DNA of 64,000 nucleotides from Clostridiaceae bacterium (lineage in GTDB: Bacteria > Bacillota > Clostridia > Acetivibrionales > DUMB01): the NCBI GenBank assembly GCA_012840085.1, contig DUMB01000094.1, positions 1 to 64,000 of the forward strand, read 5' to 3'. The translations under genes were made by a program, and so were the position numbers. The notes beneath the pieces were generated by a model. That model searched no databases, was not told the DNA's origin, and worked only from the letters and a program-made list of their open reading frames with translations. Positions 37,591 through 45,433 of this stretch are shown here, piece after piece; the stretch's first letter is position 1; each line of letters opens with the position of its first letter.

Positions 37591-37835
37591 TGAAAAAATA
37601 GCCTAAAATACGCTCAAACGAACTTTTTTCTTTCATCAACATCACCCTCAAACACAGTAATATCAATGCCTGGACGGTAATGTTCTGAATTTTCGCAATA
37701 ATTTTGTAACAACAAAAGTATTACTCATCTATATTTATTAAATAATTTCATCTTGTACTATTAAATTACCATATTTTGCTACACATTTCAACATAAACAA
37801 GCGGAAATATAATTAATTTGCGATAATGTTTTGTA

Positions 37836-37947
37836 TGTTCAATCCTTGTTTTGCTGGAATGGCCACTTCAACCGTCTGGCATTGACACAATGCTGGAAGT
37901 GCCTGGGCTGGTTTCAATCCTTGTTCTACTGGAATAATCGCTTCAAC
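37836..37947 (-). CRISPR. Degenerate CRISPR-like cluster D, 2 units
   Basis: Two units, about 37836-37872 and 37911-37947, are 75 bp apart and enclose one spacer of about 38 bp. Both keep GTTC(T)AATCCTTGTT and CACTTCAAC or CGCTTCAAC ends. It is oriented like the other clusters. Confidence 0.7.
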
Positions 37948-38025
37948 AGCTATTTTACCCATAATGCCATATTTTTTTAAATTTCACTCAATTTAAGAAC
38001 GGACTTTTTTCACCGTTTTTTATAA
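37948..38025 (-). promoter_or_regulatory. Leader-like sequence of cluster D
   Basis: It reads AGCTATTTTACCC, AATGCC, ATATTT, CAATTTAAGAACGGACTTTTTT, closely resembling the sequence beside cluster C, which marks it as a paralogous leader. Confidence 0.6.
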
Positions 38026-38066
38026 TATGCCTTTCAATATTCATTAATCCATCAATCGTTTGACTC

Positions 38067-38153
38067 TTACACCGCTAATCCTCTCAAAAACTCACCAGCC
38101 AGCCGGTCATACATTCTCCTCGGAATTCTATGACCATAATCCTGCTTACTCAT
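38067..38153 (-). CDS. Possible 28-residue small ORF behind the GGCT gene
   Basis: An ATG two bases past the end of the preceding gene, with GGAAG spaced for initiation, opens a 28-codon frame (MSKQDYGHRIPRRMYDRLAG, then EFLRGLAV). It is basic and could be translationally coupled. I do not recognise it; it may be chance or the remnant of a longer gene. Confidence 0.25.
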   Translation of the reverse strand: MSKQDYGHRIPRRMYDRLAGEFLRGLAV

Positions 38154-38154
38154 A

Positions 38155-38601
38155 TTACTTCCTTCTATTTTCCATAAACTTTCTCCAATTTCCATCCGGT
38201 ATCAGAATTCCGTTTTCCTTTGCATATCTCTCATCTGTGTAGATATATATCCAACAGGTCACCTTTTCCCCGTCCTCTGTCAATATCTCCCTTATTTTTC
38301 TCTCGTATAGATTACTGCTTCTTCCTTCGACATAATCCTCCAGTCTGTCCAGAGCTTTCAAAAGTTTTTTATCAACAGGCTCTATTATTTCACCTTCAAC
38401 TATTTCATTTCCTTCCAACAAAGCCGGATAACCTTCCGGCAGATGGTAAAGCAGGCCATATGTTTTCCCTGGTGTTATGCGGCTTATCCGGCCTTCAAGA
38501 TATCTTTTATAGTTCCGGAAATTTTTCATTAGTGTTCCATATACGAATACCTTGTCTAAATGAGTCTCGCCGGTTGCTGATTCATTTTTGTTTGTCGCCA
38601 C
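38155..38601 (-). CDS. Gamma-glutamylcyclotransferase-fold protein (AIG2-like)
   Basis: The 148-residue protein has the GGCT signature KVFVYGTLMKNFRNY near residue 17-31, GYPALLEG, a likely general-base Glu in the ALDRLEDY segment, and the C-terminal CWIYIY strand. Family members remove gamma-glutamyl groups as pyroglutamate or act on gamma-glutamyl-amines; the substrate is unknown. It starts with GTG after AAAGGAGGG. It stands alone between CRISPR-like clusters and the flavoprotein gene. Confidence 0.88.
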   Translation of the reverse strand: MATNKNESATGETHLDKVFVYGTLMKNFRNYKRYLEGRISRITPGKTYGLLYHLPEGYPALLEGNEIVEGEIIEPVDKKLLKALDRLEDYVEGRSSNLYERKIREILTEDGEKVTCWIYIYTDERYAKENGILIPDGNWRKFMENRRK

Positions 38602-38654
38602 TTTAACCCTCCTTTACATTTCTATACAAAGAATGCGCAGTGTTTAAGAAAAAA

Positions 38655-38722
38655 CTCTTTTCTTTTTGCCTGTATCTCTCGTATTGTTATGAGAATATTT
38701 TAACACAACAAAAAGAAAAGAG
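38655..38722. repeat. 14-bp perfect inverted repeat upstream of the GGCT gene
   Basis: CTCTTTTCTTTTTG (38655-38668) and CAAAAAGAAAAGAG (38709-38722) are perfect complements around a 40-base loop that holds a smaller palindrome (CTCGTA/TATGAG). It lies about 55 bases before the GTG start. It could be a terminator of the flavoprotein gene read-through, or a small mobile palindrome. Confidence 0.6.
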
Positions 38723-38840
38723 CCGTAAAGCAGAGTTATTCAATTTTATCAAGCAAACTTAACATACAGCTAAAATACCATGCATGCCCTTTTGCTGAAT
38801 TTCATACACTTTTTCAATCAGTTTATCTTATAAAACCAGT

Positions 38841-39458
38841 TTATCTTATAAAATTTGTAGTAACTCTTTCCTCTTTTTCCGGTAAACCAAACTCCTTCTT
38901 TCCAAGTTCAATACTCTTCATAAGGAACACCATGTTTCTTGCAAGAGTTCTCATGGTCTGTTTTCCTTCCTCATCCTGATCGGCTTCGCCAGGCAGACGG
39001 CCGTGAATTGAATTCCAGTATTGGCTGGACGCAACCGGCATACCGGAAATTGTGAAGTATTTGTTCAGTTGGTCAAAAGTTGCAGTACATCCGCTTCTTC
39101 TGGCGCATGCAATACTTGCTCCAACCTTCATAGTCTTATCAAAGTGGGTACTGTAAAAAAGTCTGTCAAGAAGTGCTATAAGAGTAGCATTTGCAGATGC
39201 ATAGTAGACAGGACTTGCTATAACAAGCCCATCTGCTTCCTCAAGTAATGGAGCCAATTTGTTAACTTCATCATCAAATACGCATTTAGCGGTTTTAGCA
39301 CAAGAATTGCAGGCAATGCATCCTCTAATGTCTTTATTACCTACCACTACCTCTGTGCATTCAATACCGGCTTCTTCAAATATTTTCTTCATTTCTCCCA
39401 ATGCTACACCACAATTGCTTCCTTGCCTTGGGCTTCCGTTAATCATTAAAACCTTCAT
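38841..39458 (-). CDS. Flavodoxin-family NAD(P)H-dependent reductase
   Basis: The 205-residue protein begins MKVLMINGSPRQGSNCG, the FMN phosphate-binding loop of the NADPH-dependent FMN reductase group, followed by CIACNSCAKTAKC and ASPVYYASANATLIALLDR. It probably reduces quinones, nitro compounds or metals with bound FMN in the cytoplasm. The CxxC-type cysteine group near residue 50 is typical of the clostridial iron-sulfur flavoprotein branch, though not proof of a cluster. The ATG after the GGGGTGGTG site is preferred over an in-frame GTG five codons earlier. Confidence 0.88.
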   Translation of the reverse strand: MKVLMINGSPRQGSNCGVALGEMKKIFEEAGIECTEVVVGNKDIRGCIACNSCAKTAKCVFDDEVNKLAPLLEEADGLVIASPVYYASANATLIALLDRLFYSTHFDKTMKVGASIACARRSGCTATFDQLNKYFTISGMPVASSQYWNSIHGRLPGEADQDEEGKQTMRTLARNMVFLMKSIELGKKEFGLPEKEERVTTNFIR

Positions 39459-39691
39459 TTTATAAGTCACCACCCCTGTATAATATTTTCAATCAACAAG
39501 CCAAACCCATAACCAAAACCCGGGCAAATAATCAATTATCCTCTTAATCAATTATCTTAAATTATTATAATATCTTTTATCGTTTTAGTTGACACTCTCT
39601 ATGACTGAAGTCAGGGAATTCTTTGATGGTAGTCGGAAGTCCATTTCTGGTATCCTTAGTTCCCCAAATTTTAAGGTGTGCCATCACCCCT

Positions 39692-39719
39692 CCTAAGACA
39701 GTGCATATAGCATCTTAGG
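39692..39719 (-). ncRNA. Possible omega-RNA hairpin relic of the IS605 element
   Basis: CCTAAGA and TCTTAGG form a stem just past the tnpB stop codon, where IS605 elements encode the TnpB guide scaffold. The remaining stretch to 39591 keeps more small hairpins. With tnpB gutted, any RNA here has no partner in this locus. Confidence 0.4.
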
Positions 39720-39734
39720 CTGGCAGATTATCGC

Positions 39735-40005
39735 TTACGCTACATCATCTGCCACAGGTACATTCATTATATTTATTGCACCTAATCTATCTCTGTGTGT
39801 ACTAAATCCACATTCTTTACATATATATTTTCTATCTTTTGCTTTGTTTGAACTTCCACAATGTGGACATCTTTGGCTCGTATATTCAGGATTTACATAT
39901 TCTACTCTTATACCTTCTAATCTTGCCTTGTATTCTATATATCTTGCAAGACGATTGCTCTTGCTCTTTAGCTGGAAGTATTTTGAATTTTACTGCTATT
40001 TGCAT
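39735..40005 (-). pseudogene. tnpB remnant with internal deletion
   Basis: The 5' end encodes a TnpB start (MQIAVKFKILPAKEQE). It is then joined, out of frame, to the family's C-terminus: YTSQRCPHCGSSNKAKDRKY, then CKECGFSTHRDRLGAINI, containing the zinc ribbon and the last RuvC aspartate. About 300 residues between, including the first two RuvC residues, are gone, so no active nuclease can be made. The parts lie on the same strand as tnpA. Confidence 0.85.
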
Positions 40006-40091
40006 AACTTACCATGTTTCTAGCTCATGTGCTTTTTGTAAAAATCTTTAATTTTTCAAAAAAAGCACTTGACTTTAATTAGCTGGTCTTT

Positions 40092-40490
40092 CTATACATT
40101 CTTCTGATTTTCTATATATTTTTGTATTGCCTCTTCATTTACACAACCAACGGTACAACAAAAATAACTACGTGTCCAAAGTGAAGGTATTCTACTTTTT
40201 AATTCCGGGTATTTATTTCTTAATATTCTGCTACTTGTTCCTTTAAAATATCGTATTAATTCATGCAATGGCTGCCGTGGGTCAAAGCTTATAAACATTT
40301 GAACATGATCAGGCATTATTTCTAATGCTTTTATTTCAGCATTTTTTTCTTGTGCTATATCATAAAATATTTGTCTTAAATCTTTTTCAATATCTCCAAC
40401 TAATACTTTACGTCTATATTTAGGACAAAATACTATATGATATTGATTGAAATATACAATTCTATTCTTATGAGTATATTTATCATTCAT
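40092..40490 (-). CDS. tnpA: IS200/IS605 transposase TnpA
   Basis: TnpA is the Y1-type single-strand transposase. The 132-residue protein has the usual length, FCPKYRRKVLVGDI near the N-terminus, the metal motif in the form PDHVQMFI (H-x-Q rather than the commoner H-x-H) and the nucleophile tyrosine in KYIENQ near the C-terminus. It looks complete. It lies 86 bases upstream of the tnpB remnant in the same direction and might mobilise the deleted element. Confidence 0.92.
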   Translation of the reverse strand: MNDKYTHKNRIVYFNQYHIVFCPKYRRKVLVGDIEKDLRQIFYDIAQEKNAEIKALEIMPDHVQMFISFDPRQPLHELIRYFKGTSSRILRNKYPELKSRIPSLWTRSYFCCTVGCVNEEAIQKYIENQKNV

Positions 40491-40613
40491 TAGATATACA
40501 CCACCTATCTAATTATAATATGGCGCAATATTAAATAAATGTCAAGTATATAATTTATTTAGGATCAAGATGAGCCTTCATCTCAACGACTAAAGTCGTG
40601 GGCTTTCTGCTAA

Positions 40614-41089
40614 GTTCTTTTAAAGCATTACGAAAAACAAAAAAGCGTGTTGATGATGAACGCCTGATTGTATCTGAATTTCATCCTGTTCTATTGGATT
40701 GTGCATTTCAACTTTCCAAAGAAGACCGCAGCTACAGTTGCATCGCTCTGGTTTCAATCCTTGTTATTTTGGAATAGTCACTTCAATAAGGAAAAACTAT
40801 TCATCATTGTGTAGCGTCTTATATGTTTCAATCCTTGTTCTATTGGATTGTGCTTTTCAACTAAAAATGACAGAGAGCTTACCACGCCCGACCGATTTCG
40901 TTTCAATCCTTATTATTATGGATTTAGCCTTTTAATCAAAATGGACTTCCTTGGATTACGTAACATGGGTATTATGTTTCAATCCTTGTTTTATTGGACT
41001 AATCACATCAACTTTGTGATGTTTTCGGCATCGATGAAATACAGTTTTTTAAGTTTCAATCCATGTTCTGATTGAACATCCATTTAAAT
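40614..41089 (-). CRISPR. Degenerate CRISPR-like cluster E, 6 units plus a possible fragment
   Basis: Units start at about 40677, 40751, 40825, 40900, 40976 and 41053, spaced 74-77 bp, each a different variant of the GTTTCAATCCTTGTT-type element. The copy at 40825-40861 is well preserved. The sequence from 40614 (GTTCTTTTAAAGC) falls where the next repeat would be and abuts the IS605 element, suggesting an interrupted unit. No leader-like sequence follows 41089. Confidence 0.7.
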
Positions 41090-41164
41090 ATTGTAAGGTC
41101 ATTTTTCTATGGTCTGGAACCGTCCCCACTGTCTCCACTGTCTTTCCCACTGTCTTTTTCTTTC

Positions 41165-42256
41165 TTAATCATACATCATTTCAACTATTCTGTCCACCTC
41201 TGCCCGTAACTTCGGATTGTTACCGGTCAGCCAGCTGGCAGGTATCCGGAAGCTTAAAATATCATTTTTCCTGCTCTTCAGATACGAATATATTATCTGA
41301 GCTTCATCTATCTCCTGCCGGGTTAGAATCTCACTGATATCAATATTTGTGTTTTTAAAATTGTCTATAATCAGGTTATAAAAATATTCTTCAGCACTTG
41401 TCCTGTCTGTATTTCCGGCATAAAATGCCTCACTGCTTATGAGCCTGTTGCCCTTGAAAAGGAACACCTTGTAACTGCGCTCTCCTGTTGCCTCAATAGC
41501 CACGACATTCCTTCTTTTTGCCGATAACCTGATCAGGTTTTGTTTGTTCAAAATATGCTTAAGAGCTCTTAAATCGTCCCTGTATTTTGCAGCCTTTTCA
41601 AATTCCAGCTTTTCAGCGGCCTGATTTATCTTCTCTGTTAAAGATTCAATGATTGAATTGTCCTTTCCCTCCAGGAACAGCGCTACATTATCAACGCATT
41701 TTCTATATGCGTCATAATCGGCATCCCCCCTGCAAACTCCCATACACGTACCCAGGCTGTAATTCAGGCATCCTGAAGACCTCTTGAAAAGCCCATTACT
41801 GCACTTCCTTATTAAAAAATTCTCTTTTATGACGGATACCGCCCTTTCAACACTATTCAAGCTCGTATAAGGGCCGAAGAAAAGTGAATCTGTTTCATCC
41901 TTATCAGTAACAACAGATATCCCGGGATACTTTTCATTAATGCTGATCTTTATATATGTGTATCTGCCGTCATTTTTCATTTGACTGTTATACCTGGGCT
42001 TGATTTCTTTAATCAGCCTGCATTCTGTAAGAAATGCATCCAGTTCAGTATCCGTAAGAATATATTCTATTGAATGGATATTGTCAACCATGACATCTAT
42101 TTTGGGAGCTCTGTCCTTTCTTTGATAAAAGTATTGCAATACTCTGTTTTTTAGTTTTTTAGCCTTGCCCACATATATAACATTTCCTAATGAGTCTTTC
42201 ATGATATATACTCCGGGTTTTGAAGGAAAAAGCTTTACCTGTTCAATCAAATTCAT
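41165..42256 (-). CDS. Truncated UvrC-like protein with GIY-YIG nuclease and UVR domain
   Basis: From the start at MNLIEQVKLFPSKPGVYIMK the protein has 363 residues. It shows the UvrC N-terminal GIY-YIG nuclease (GVYIMKD, then VIYVGKAKKLKNRV), a UvrC-type cysteine region (CLNYSLGTCMGVCRGD) and a UvrB-interaction motif (LEFEKAAKYRDDLRALKHIL). It then ends without the RNase H-like second nuclease and helix-hairpin-helix domains of full UvrC (about 600 residues). It therefore resembles Cho-like alternative 3' nucleases. It is a single gene between cluster E and the rnf operon. Confidence 0.82.
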   Translation of the reverse strand: MNLIEQVKLFPSKPGVYIMKDSLGNVIYVGKAKKLKNRVLQYFYQRKDRAPKIDVMVDNIHSIEYILTDTELDAFLTECRLIKEIKPRYNSQMKNDGRYTYIKISINEKYPGISVVTDKDETDSLFFGPYTSLNSVERAVSVIKENFLIRKCSNGLFKRSSGCLNYSLGTCMGVCRGDADYDAYRKCVDNVALFLEGKDNSIIESLTEKINQAAEKLEFEKAAKYRDDLRALKHILNKQNLIRLSAKRRNVVAIEATGERSYKVFLFKGNRLISSEAFYAGNTDRTSAEEYFYNLIIDNFKNTNIDISEILTRQEIDEAQIIYSYLKSRKNDILSFRIPASWLTGNNPKLRAEVDRIVEMMYD

Positions 42257-42605
42257 TTGTACACAAAACCTTTCAACTATCCGTTTATATTTCGGTTTAT
42301 TTCTCCGCTGATGCAAAAACCCTATCTCAGTTTATTCTAATTATATATCAGCTTATATAACATTATATAACTCAATATATATCTAATTGTATTTCTCATT
42401 GTATATCCTATTGCAATCTCACATTCAGATACAGTCCTGCTGCAGACCTTTGTGACTCCATGATTTCCATAAATCATGCATTTTCTATATTATAGCAAAT
42501 GTAGAAGTTAAAATCACAGACCGCCATAAATCCGTTTTGACTTACTTTTTGGCCTGCATTTTTATTTACTATTTGACTTACCATAAAAATAAATCCATCA
42601 AAAAA

Positions 42606-42631
42606 GCGATGCGGAAAATCCCGTATCGCTC
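42606..42631 (-). terminator. Terminator of the rnf operon
   Basis: On the minus strand AGCGATACGG pairs with CCGCATCGCT (one G-T pair), followed by TTTTTTG. It is 120 bases past the rnfB stop codon and ends the operon. Confidence 0.8.
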
Positions 42632-42750
42632 ATCAGTTGCTCTATCCACTAAATTGCTCTGTGTCACTTCGGTCTCTATGCCATTATATTCTCTATGTCA
42701 CTGCACTCTCTATGTCACTACGTTCTGTCACAACATCTTGTTATGATACA

Positions 42751-43572
42751 TTATACTGCTGCACTTTCTTTATTCAGCGTACCGCAAAGGAACAGCTCTA
42801 TTGCCTTTGTCGGGCACACTTTGGCACACTCGCCGCAGTTCTGGCACAATGCAGGATTAATCTTGGCCAGATTATTCTCCATCTTTATTGCATTGTGCGG
42901 GCAGACTTTTGCACATCTACCGCAGCCAATACATCCGACATCACAATTCTGTCTAACAACTTTTCCGCTGTCAAAACTGCTGCACCTTACAGTATATTCA
43001 CTGGTTACAGGCACCATTTCTATGATTTTCTTGGGGCACGCAGCAACACACTTTGTACATCCTGTACACTTAGTTGCAATCACTTTGGCAAGCCCGTCTT
43101 CAATCACAATTGCTCCGAAGGGACATGCCCTTACACAGTTGCCCATACCTACACATCCATATGTGCATGACGAAGGCCCGCCATAAAGGCTGGCGGCTGC
43201 AGCGCAGTCCTCTATACCCGAGTAGCTGTACTTGCTTCTGCAGGTCTTGGAACTTCCACCGCACATTACCCTTGCAACTTTTGCTTCGAATTTTTCAGCG
43301 GACTTGCCCATTATGTTGGCGACTTTTTCCGCTACTGCAGCTCCTCCGACAGGGCAACCGTTCACTTCAGCCACACCTGCCACAACTGCCTCCGCAAAAG
43401 CATCGCAGCCGGTCTGTCCGCATGCAGCGCAGTTTGCGCCTGGTAAGACATCTCGTATCAGCGAAACCCTCTCATCAACTTTAACTTCAAACTTTTTTGA
43501 AGCATATGCGAGTCCAAAACCAAATATCAGGCCAAGGCCTCCTATTATAAAAACAGGTAATAAAATTTGCAT
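42751..43572 (-). CDS. rnfB: RnfB, iron-sulfur subunit of the Rnf complex
   Basis: Rnf couples ferredoxin oxidation and NAD+ reduction to ion export. RnfB probably accepts electrons from ferredoxin. The 273-residue protein has an N-terminal membrane helix (LLPVFIIGGLGLIFGFGLAY), a 4Fe-4S motif CAACGQTGC with a later Cys, and several ferredoxin-type clusters (CVRACPFGA, CTGCTKCVAACP, CIGCGRCAKVCP, CQNCGECAKVCP). It is the last gene of rnfCDGEAB. Confidence 0.95.
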   Translation of the reverse strand: MQILLPVFIIGGLGLIFGFGLAYASKKFEVKVDERVSLIRDVLPGANCAACGQTGCDAFAEAVVAGVAEVNGCPVGGAAVAEKVANIMGKSAEKFEAKVARVMCGGSSKTCRSKYSYSGIEDCAAAASLYGGPSSCTYGCVGMGNCVRACPFGAIVIEDGLAKVIATKCTGCTKCVAACPKKIIEMVPVTSEYTVRCSSFDSGKVVRQNCDVGCIGCGRCAKVCPHNAIKMENNLAKINPALCQNCGECAKVCPTKAIELFLCGTLNKESAAV

Positions 43573-43599
43573 AATACTCTTAACTACTCCTTTCCCATC

Positions 43600-44178
43600 T
43601 TACTGGAACAATCCCTGGAATCCAAAGAATGCAAGGGATACAAGGGATGCTGCAATAAGAGTTATGGGCATACCTTTAAGAGATTCAGGTATATCACAAT
43701 TCTCAAGACGTTCCCTTACACCGGCAAACAGTACCAGCGCAAGTGTAAATCCTAACCCTGCACCGAAACTGTACAAAACTGCCTCTCCAAAATTATATTC
43801 CCTTTGCACATTGAGGAGAGCTACACCGAGTACCGCACAGTTTGTAGTAATAAGCGGCAGGTATATACCGAGAGCTTTATAAAGCGAAGGTACCAACTTT
43901 TTCAAAACTGTCTCAATAAACTGTACGAGTGCTGCAATAACAAGTATAAAAGCAATCGTCTGAAGATATTCAAGCCCATACCTTACAAGTATAAAGTTAT
44001 TAACAGCCCATGTAAATGCTGATGCAACCGTCATAACAAAGATAACCGCACCGCTCATGCCCAGAGCAGTATCCAGTTTCTTGGAGACACCCAGGAAGGG
44101 ACATATTCCCAGGAACTTAGCAAGCACAAAGTTTTCAACGAGAATTGCACCCAGCATCAAACTCAATAATTCTCTCAC
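43600..44178 (-). CDS. rnfA: RnfA, membrane subunit of the Rnf complex
   Basis: This 192-residue integral membrane protein has about six helices and the RnfA/NqrE signature ([33 protein letters not shown]). Each half carries a conserved cysteine that in related complexes holds an iron-sulfur centre at the RnfA-RnfE interface. It starts with GTG and overlaps the end of rnfE by four bases, indicating coupled translation. Confidence 0.95.
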   Translation of the reverse strand: MRELLSLMLGAILVENFVLAKFLGICPFLGVSKKLDTALGMSGAVIFVMTVASAFTWAVNNFILVRYGLEYLQTIAFILVIAALVQFIETVLKKLVPSLYKALGIYLPLITTNCAVLGVALLNVQREYNFGEAVLYSFGAGLGFTLALVLFAGVRERLENCDIPESLKGMPITLIAASLVSLAFFGFQGLFQ

Positions 44179-44840
44179 TGCGCACCTACCTCCTTATTTG
44201 AAGAAGAGACGCCGCATTGCATACTACATCCCTGGCAGCCTGTCTTCCTTATCTTCACATTGGTAAATTTATTTAATAGCCCTATCAGAATACCAAATGT
44301 CAAAAATCCTCCCGGTGGCAGTATCATTATTATTGCCGGGTCAAAAAGATTTGCCGTCACAGTAAAACCGAAAATTGTTCCGTTTCCGATTAATTCCCTT
44401 ACAGAACCCATAATTACAAGTGCGAGGGTAAAACCTATTCCCATGCCCAATCCGTCCAGAATTGAAAGAAATACGGTATTCTTGCAGGCGAACATTTCAG
44501 CTCTTGCGAGTATAATACAGTTTACAACAATGAGGGGAATATATATTCCAAGAGTCTCATTCAGAGCGGGTAAATAAGCCTGAAGTAAAAACTGTACTAT
44601 CGTCACAAACCCTGCTATTATTGTAATAAAGGCAGGTATTCTAACCTTATCCGGAATAAGCTTTCTCGTAAGCGCTATAACAGCATTTGATCCGACCAGG
44701 ACCGCTGTAGTGGCAAGCCCCATACCAAGTCCGTTTATTGCCATTGTAGTTATGGCGAGAGTGGGACATGTTCCCAGTACAAGCCTGAAAGTCGGGTTTT
44801 CTTTTAACAAGCCGTTTGCCAATGTCTTTAATGCCTTCAC
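44175..44840 (-). CDS. rnfE: RnfE, membrane subunit of the Rnf complex
   Basis: The 221-residue protein is the RnfA-like partner, with six predicted helices and typical segments [20 protein letters not shown] and [14 protein letters not shown]. It has an extended C-terminus with CQGCSMQC. The GTG start overlaps the rnfG stop by four bases and is served by GGGGG nine bases upstream. Confidence 0.95.
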   Translation of the reverse strand: MKALKTLANGLLKENPTFRLVLGTCPTLAITTMAINGLGMGLATTAVLVGSNAVIALTRKLIPDKVRIPAFITIIAGFVTIVQFLLQAYLPALNETLGIYIPLIVVNCIILARAEMFACKNTVFLSILDGLGMGIGFTLALVIMGSVRELIGNGTIFGFTVTANLFDPAIIMILPPGGFLTFGILIGLLNKFTNVKIRKTGCQGCSMQCGVSSSNKEVGAQ

Positions 44841-45433
44841 TTGGAACTTCCCCCTTCATTCATAAGCTCAGATGCCACATCTACCGCTGCCTGAACCGCA
44901 CTGGTAACAGCCCTTGAAGTTATTGTGGCACTGCTTATGGCATCAATTTCCTCTGTCTTTGTTTTGTTATCTTTAACTACTTTAAATGGTTCCTTTGGAA
45001 CAATGTTCTGGAACTGTGAGAGGAACTCAGGATTTTCTGCTTTGGCTCCCAACCCTGGTGTCTCACTGTGTTCCACTATTTTAACTCCTGTTATTTTTTT
45101 GTTGCCGTCAACACCAACTATTACTTTTACGTCTCCGCCATAACCCTTGCTTACAGCGGTAAGAACATAACCTTCAATTGTTTCTCCCTTCATGCCTTTA
45201 TAGGCTTCCTTTACCAGATTAAGTTCCGGTTTGCTTTTAACTATATCATCAAGCTCCTCAATTTCTACAAAAGTTTCGGCGGTGCTCAGAACTTCTTGTC
45301 TGGCAGCGATCTCATCAATCCTCTTACGTTCTTCAATAACATCCTTTGTTCCGGAATATGTGAACCCCAGAGCCGCTGAAACCACAATACATATTACAAA
45401 AAGAGAAATGGCTGGTTTTAATATCTCACGCAA
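44837..45433 (-). CDS. rnfG: RnfG, FMN-binding subunit of the Rnf complex
   Basis: RnfG carries covalently bound FMN on the outer face of the membrane. The protein (198 residues) has one N-terminal helix (ISLFVICIVVSAALGF) and an FMN-binding domain ending DAISSATITSRAVTSAV, where the threonine of SATITS is the usual FMN attachment site. An upstream frame extends into rnfD, but TTG at 45433 after GGAGGTG gives MREILKPAISLF, the normal start, with an 8-base overlap with rnfD. Confidence 0.94.
   Translation of the reverse strand: MREILKPAISLFVICIVVSAALGFTYSGTKDVIEERKRIDEIAARQEVLSTAETFVEIEELDDIVKSKPELNLVKEAYKGMKGETIEGYVLTAVSKGYGGDVKVIVGVDGNKKITGVKIVEHSETPGLGAKAENPEFLSQFQNIVPKEPFKVVKDNKTKTEEIDAISSATITSRAVTSAVQAAVDVASELMNEGGSSK

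Larger units (their letters stand above)
39591..40610 (-). mobile_element. IS200/IS605-family element with decayed tnpB
   Basis: The unit contains an intact tnpA (40092-40490), a deleted tnpB (39735-40005) and end hairpins: ACGACTAAAGTCGT near 40586-40599 on the tnpA side and TGACTGAAGTCA near 39602-39613 on the other. These elements move as single strands and have no inverted-repeat termini or target duplications. Borders are approximate. Confidence 0.8.

Noticed and set aside
39735-40005. A functional RNA-guided TnpB nuclease
   Set aside because: Most of the protein, including two of the three RuvC residues, is deleted and the ends are out of frame.
26832-41089. Clusters A-E as an ordinary active CRISPR array
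   Set aside because: Repeats differ from one another, some spacers are related, and no adaptation genes accompany them. I list them as degenerate clusters.
42637-43186. Two overlapping plus-strand frames of 160-177 codons
   Set aside because: They are antisense to rnfB; their cysteine and leucine richness mirrors the ferredoxin motifs on the other strand.
43232-43882. 216-codon plus-strand frame
   Set aside because: It is antisense to rnfB and rnfA, without a binding site or motif.
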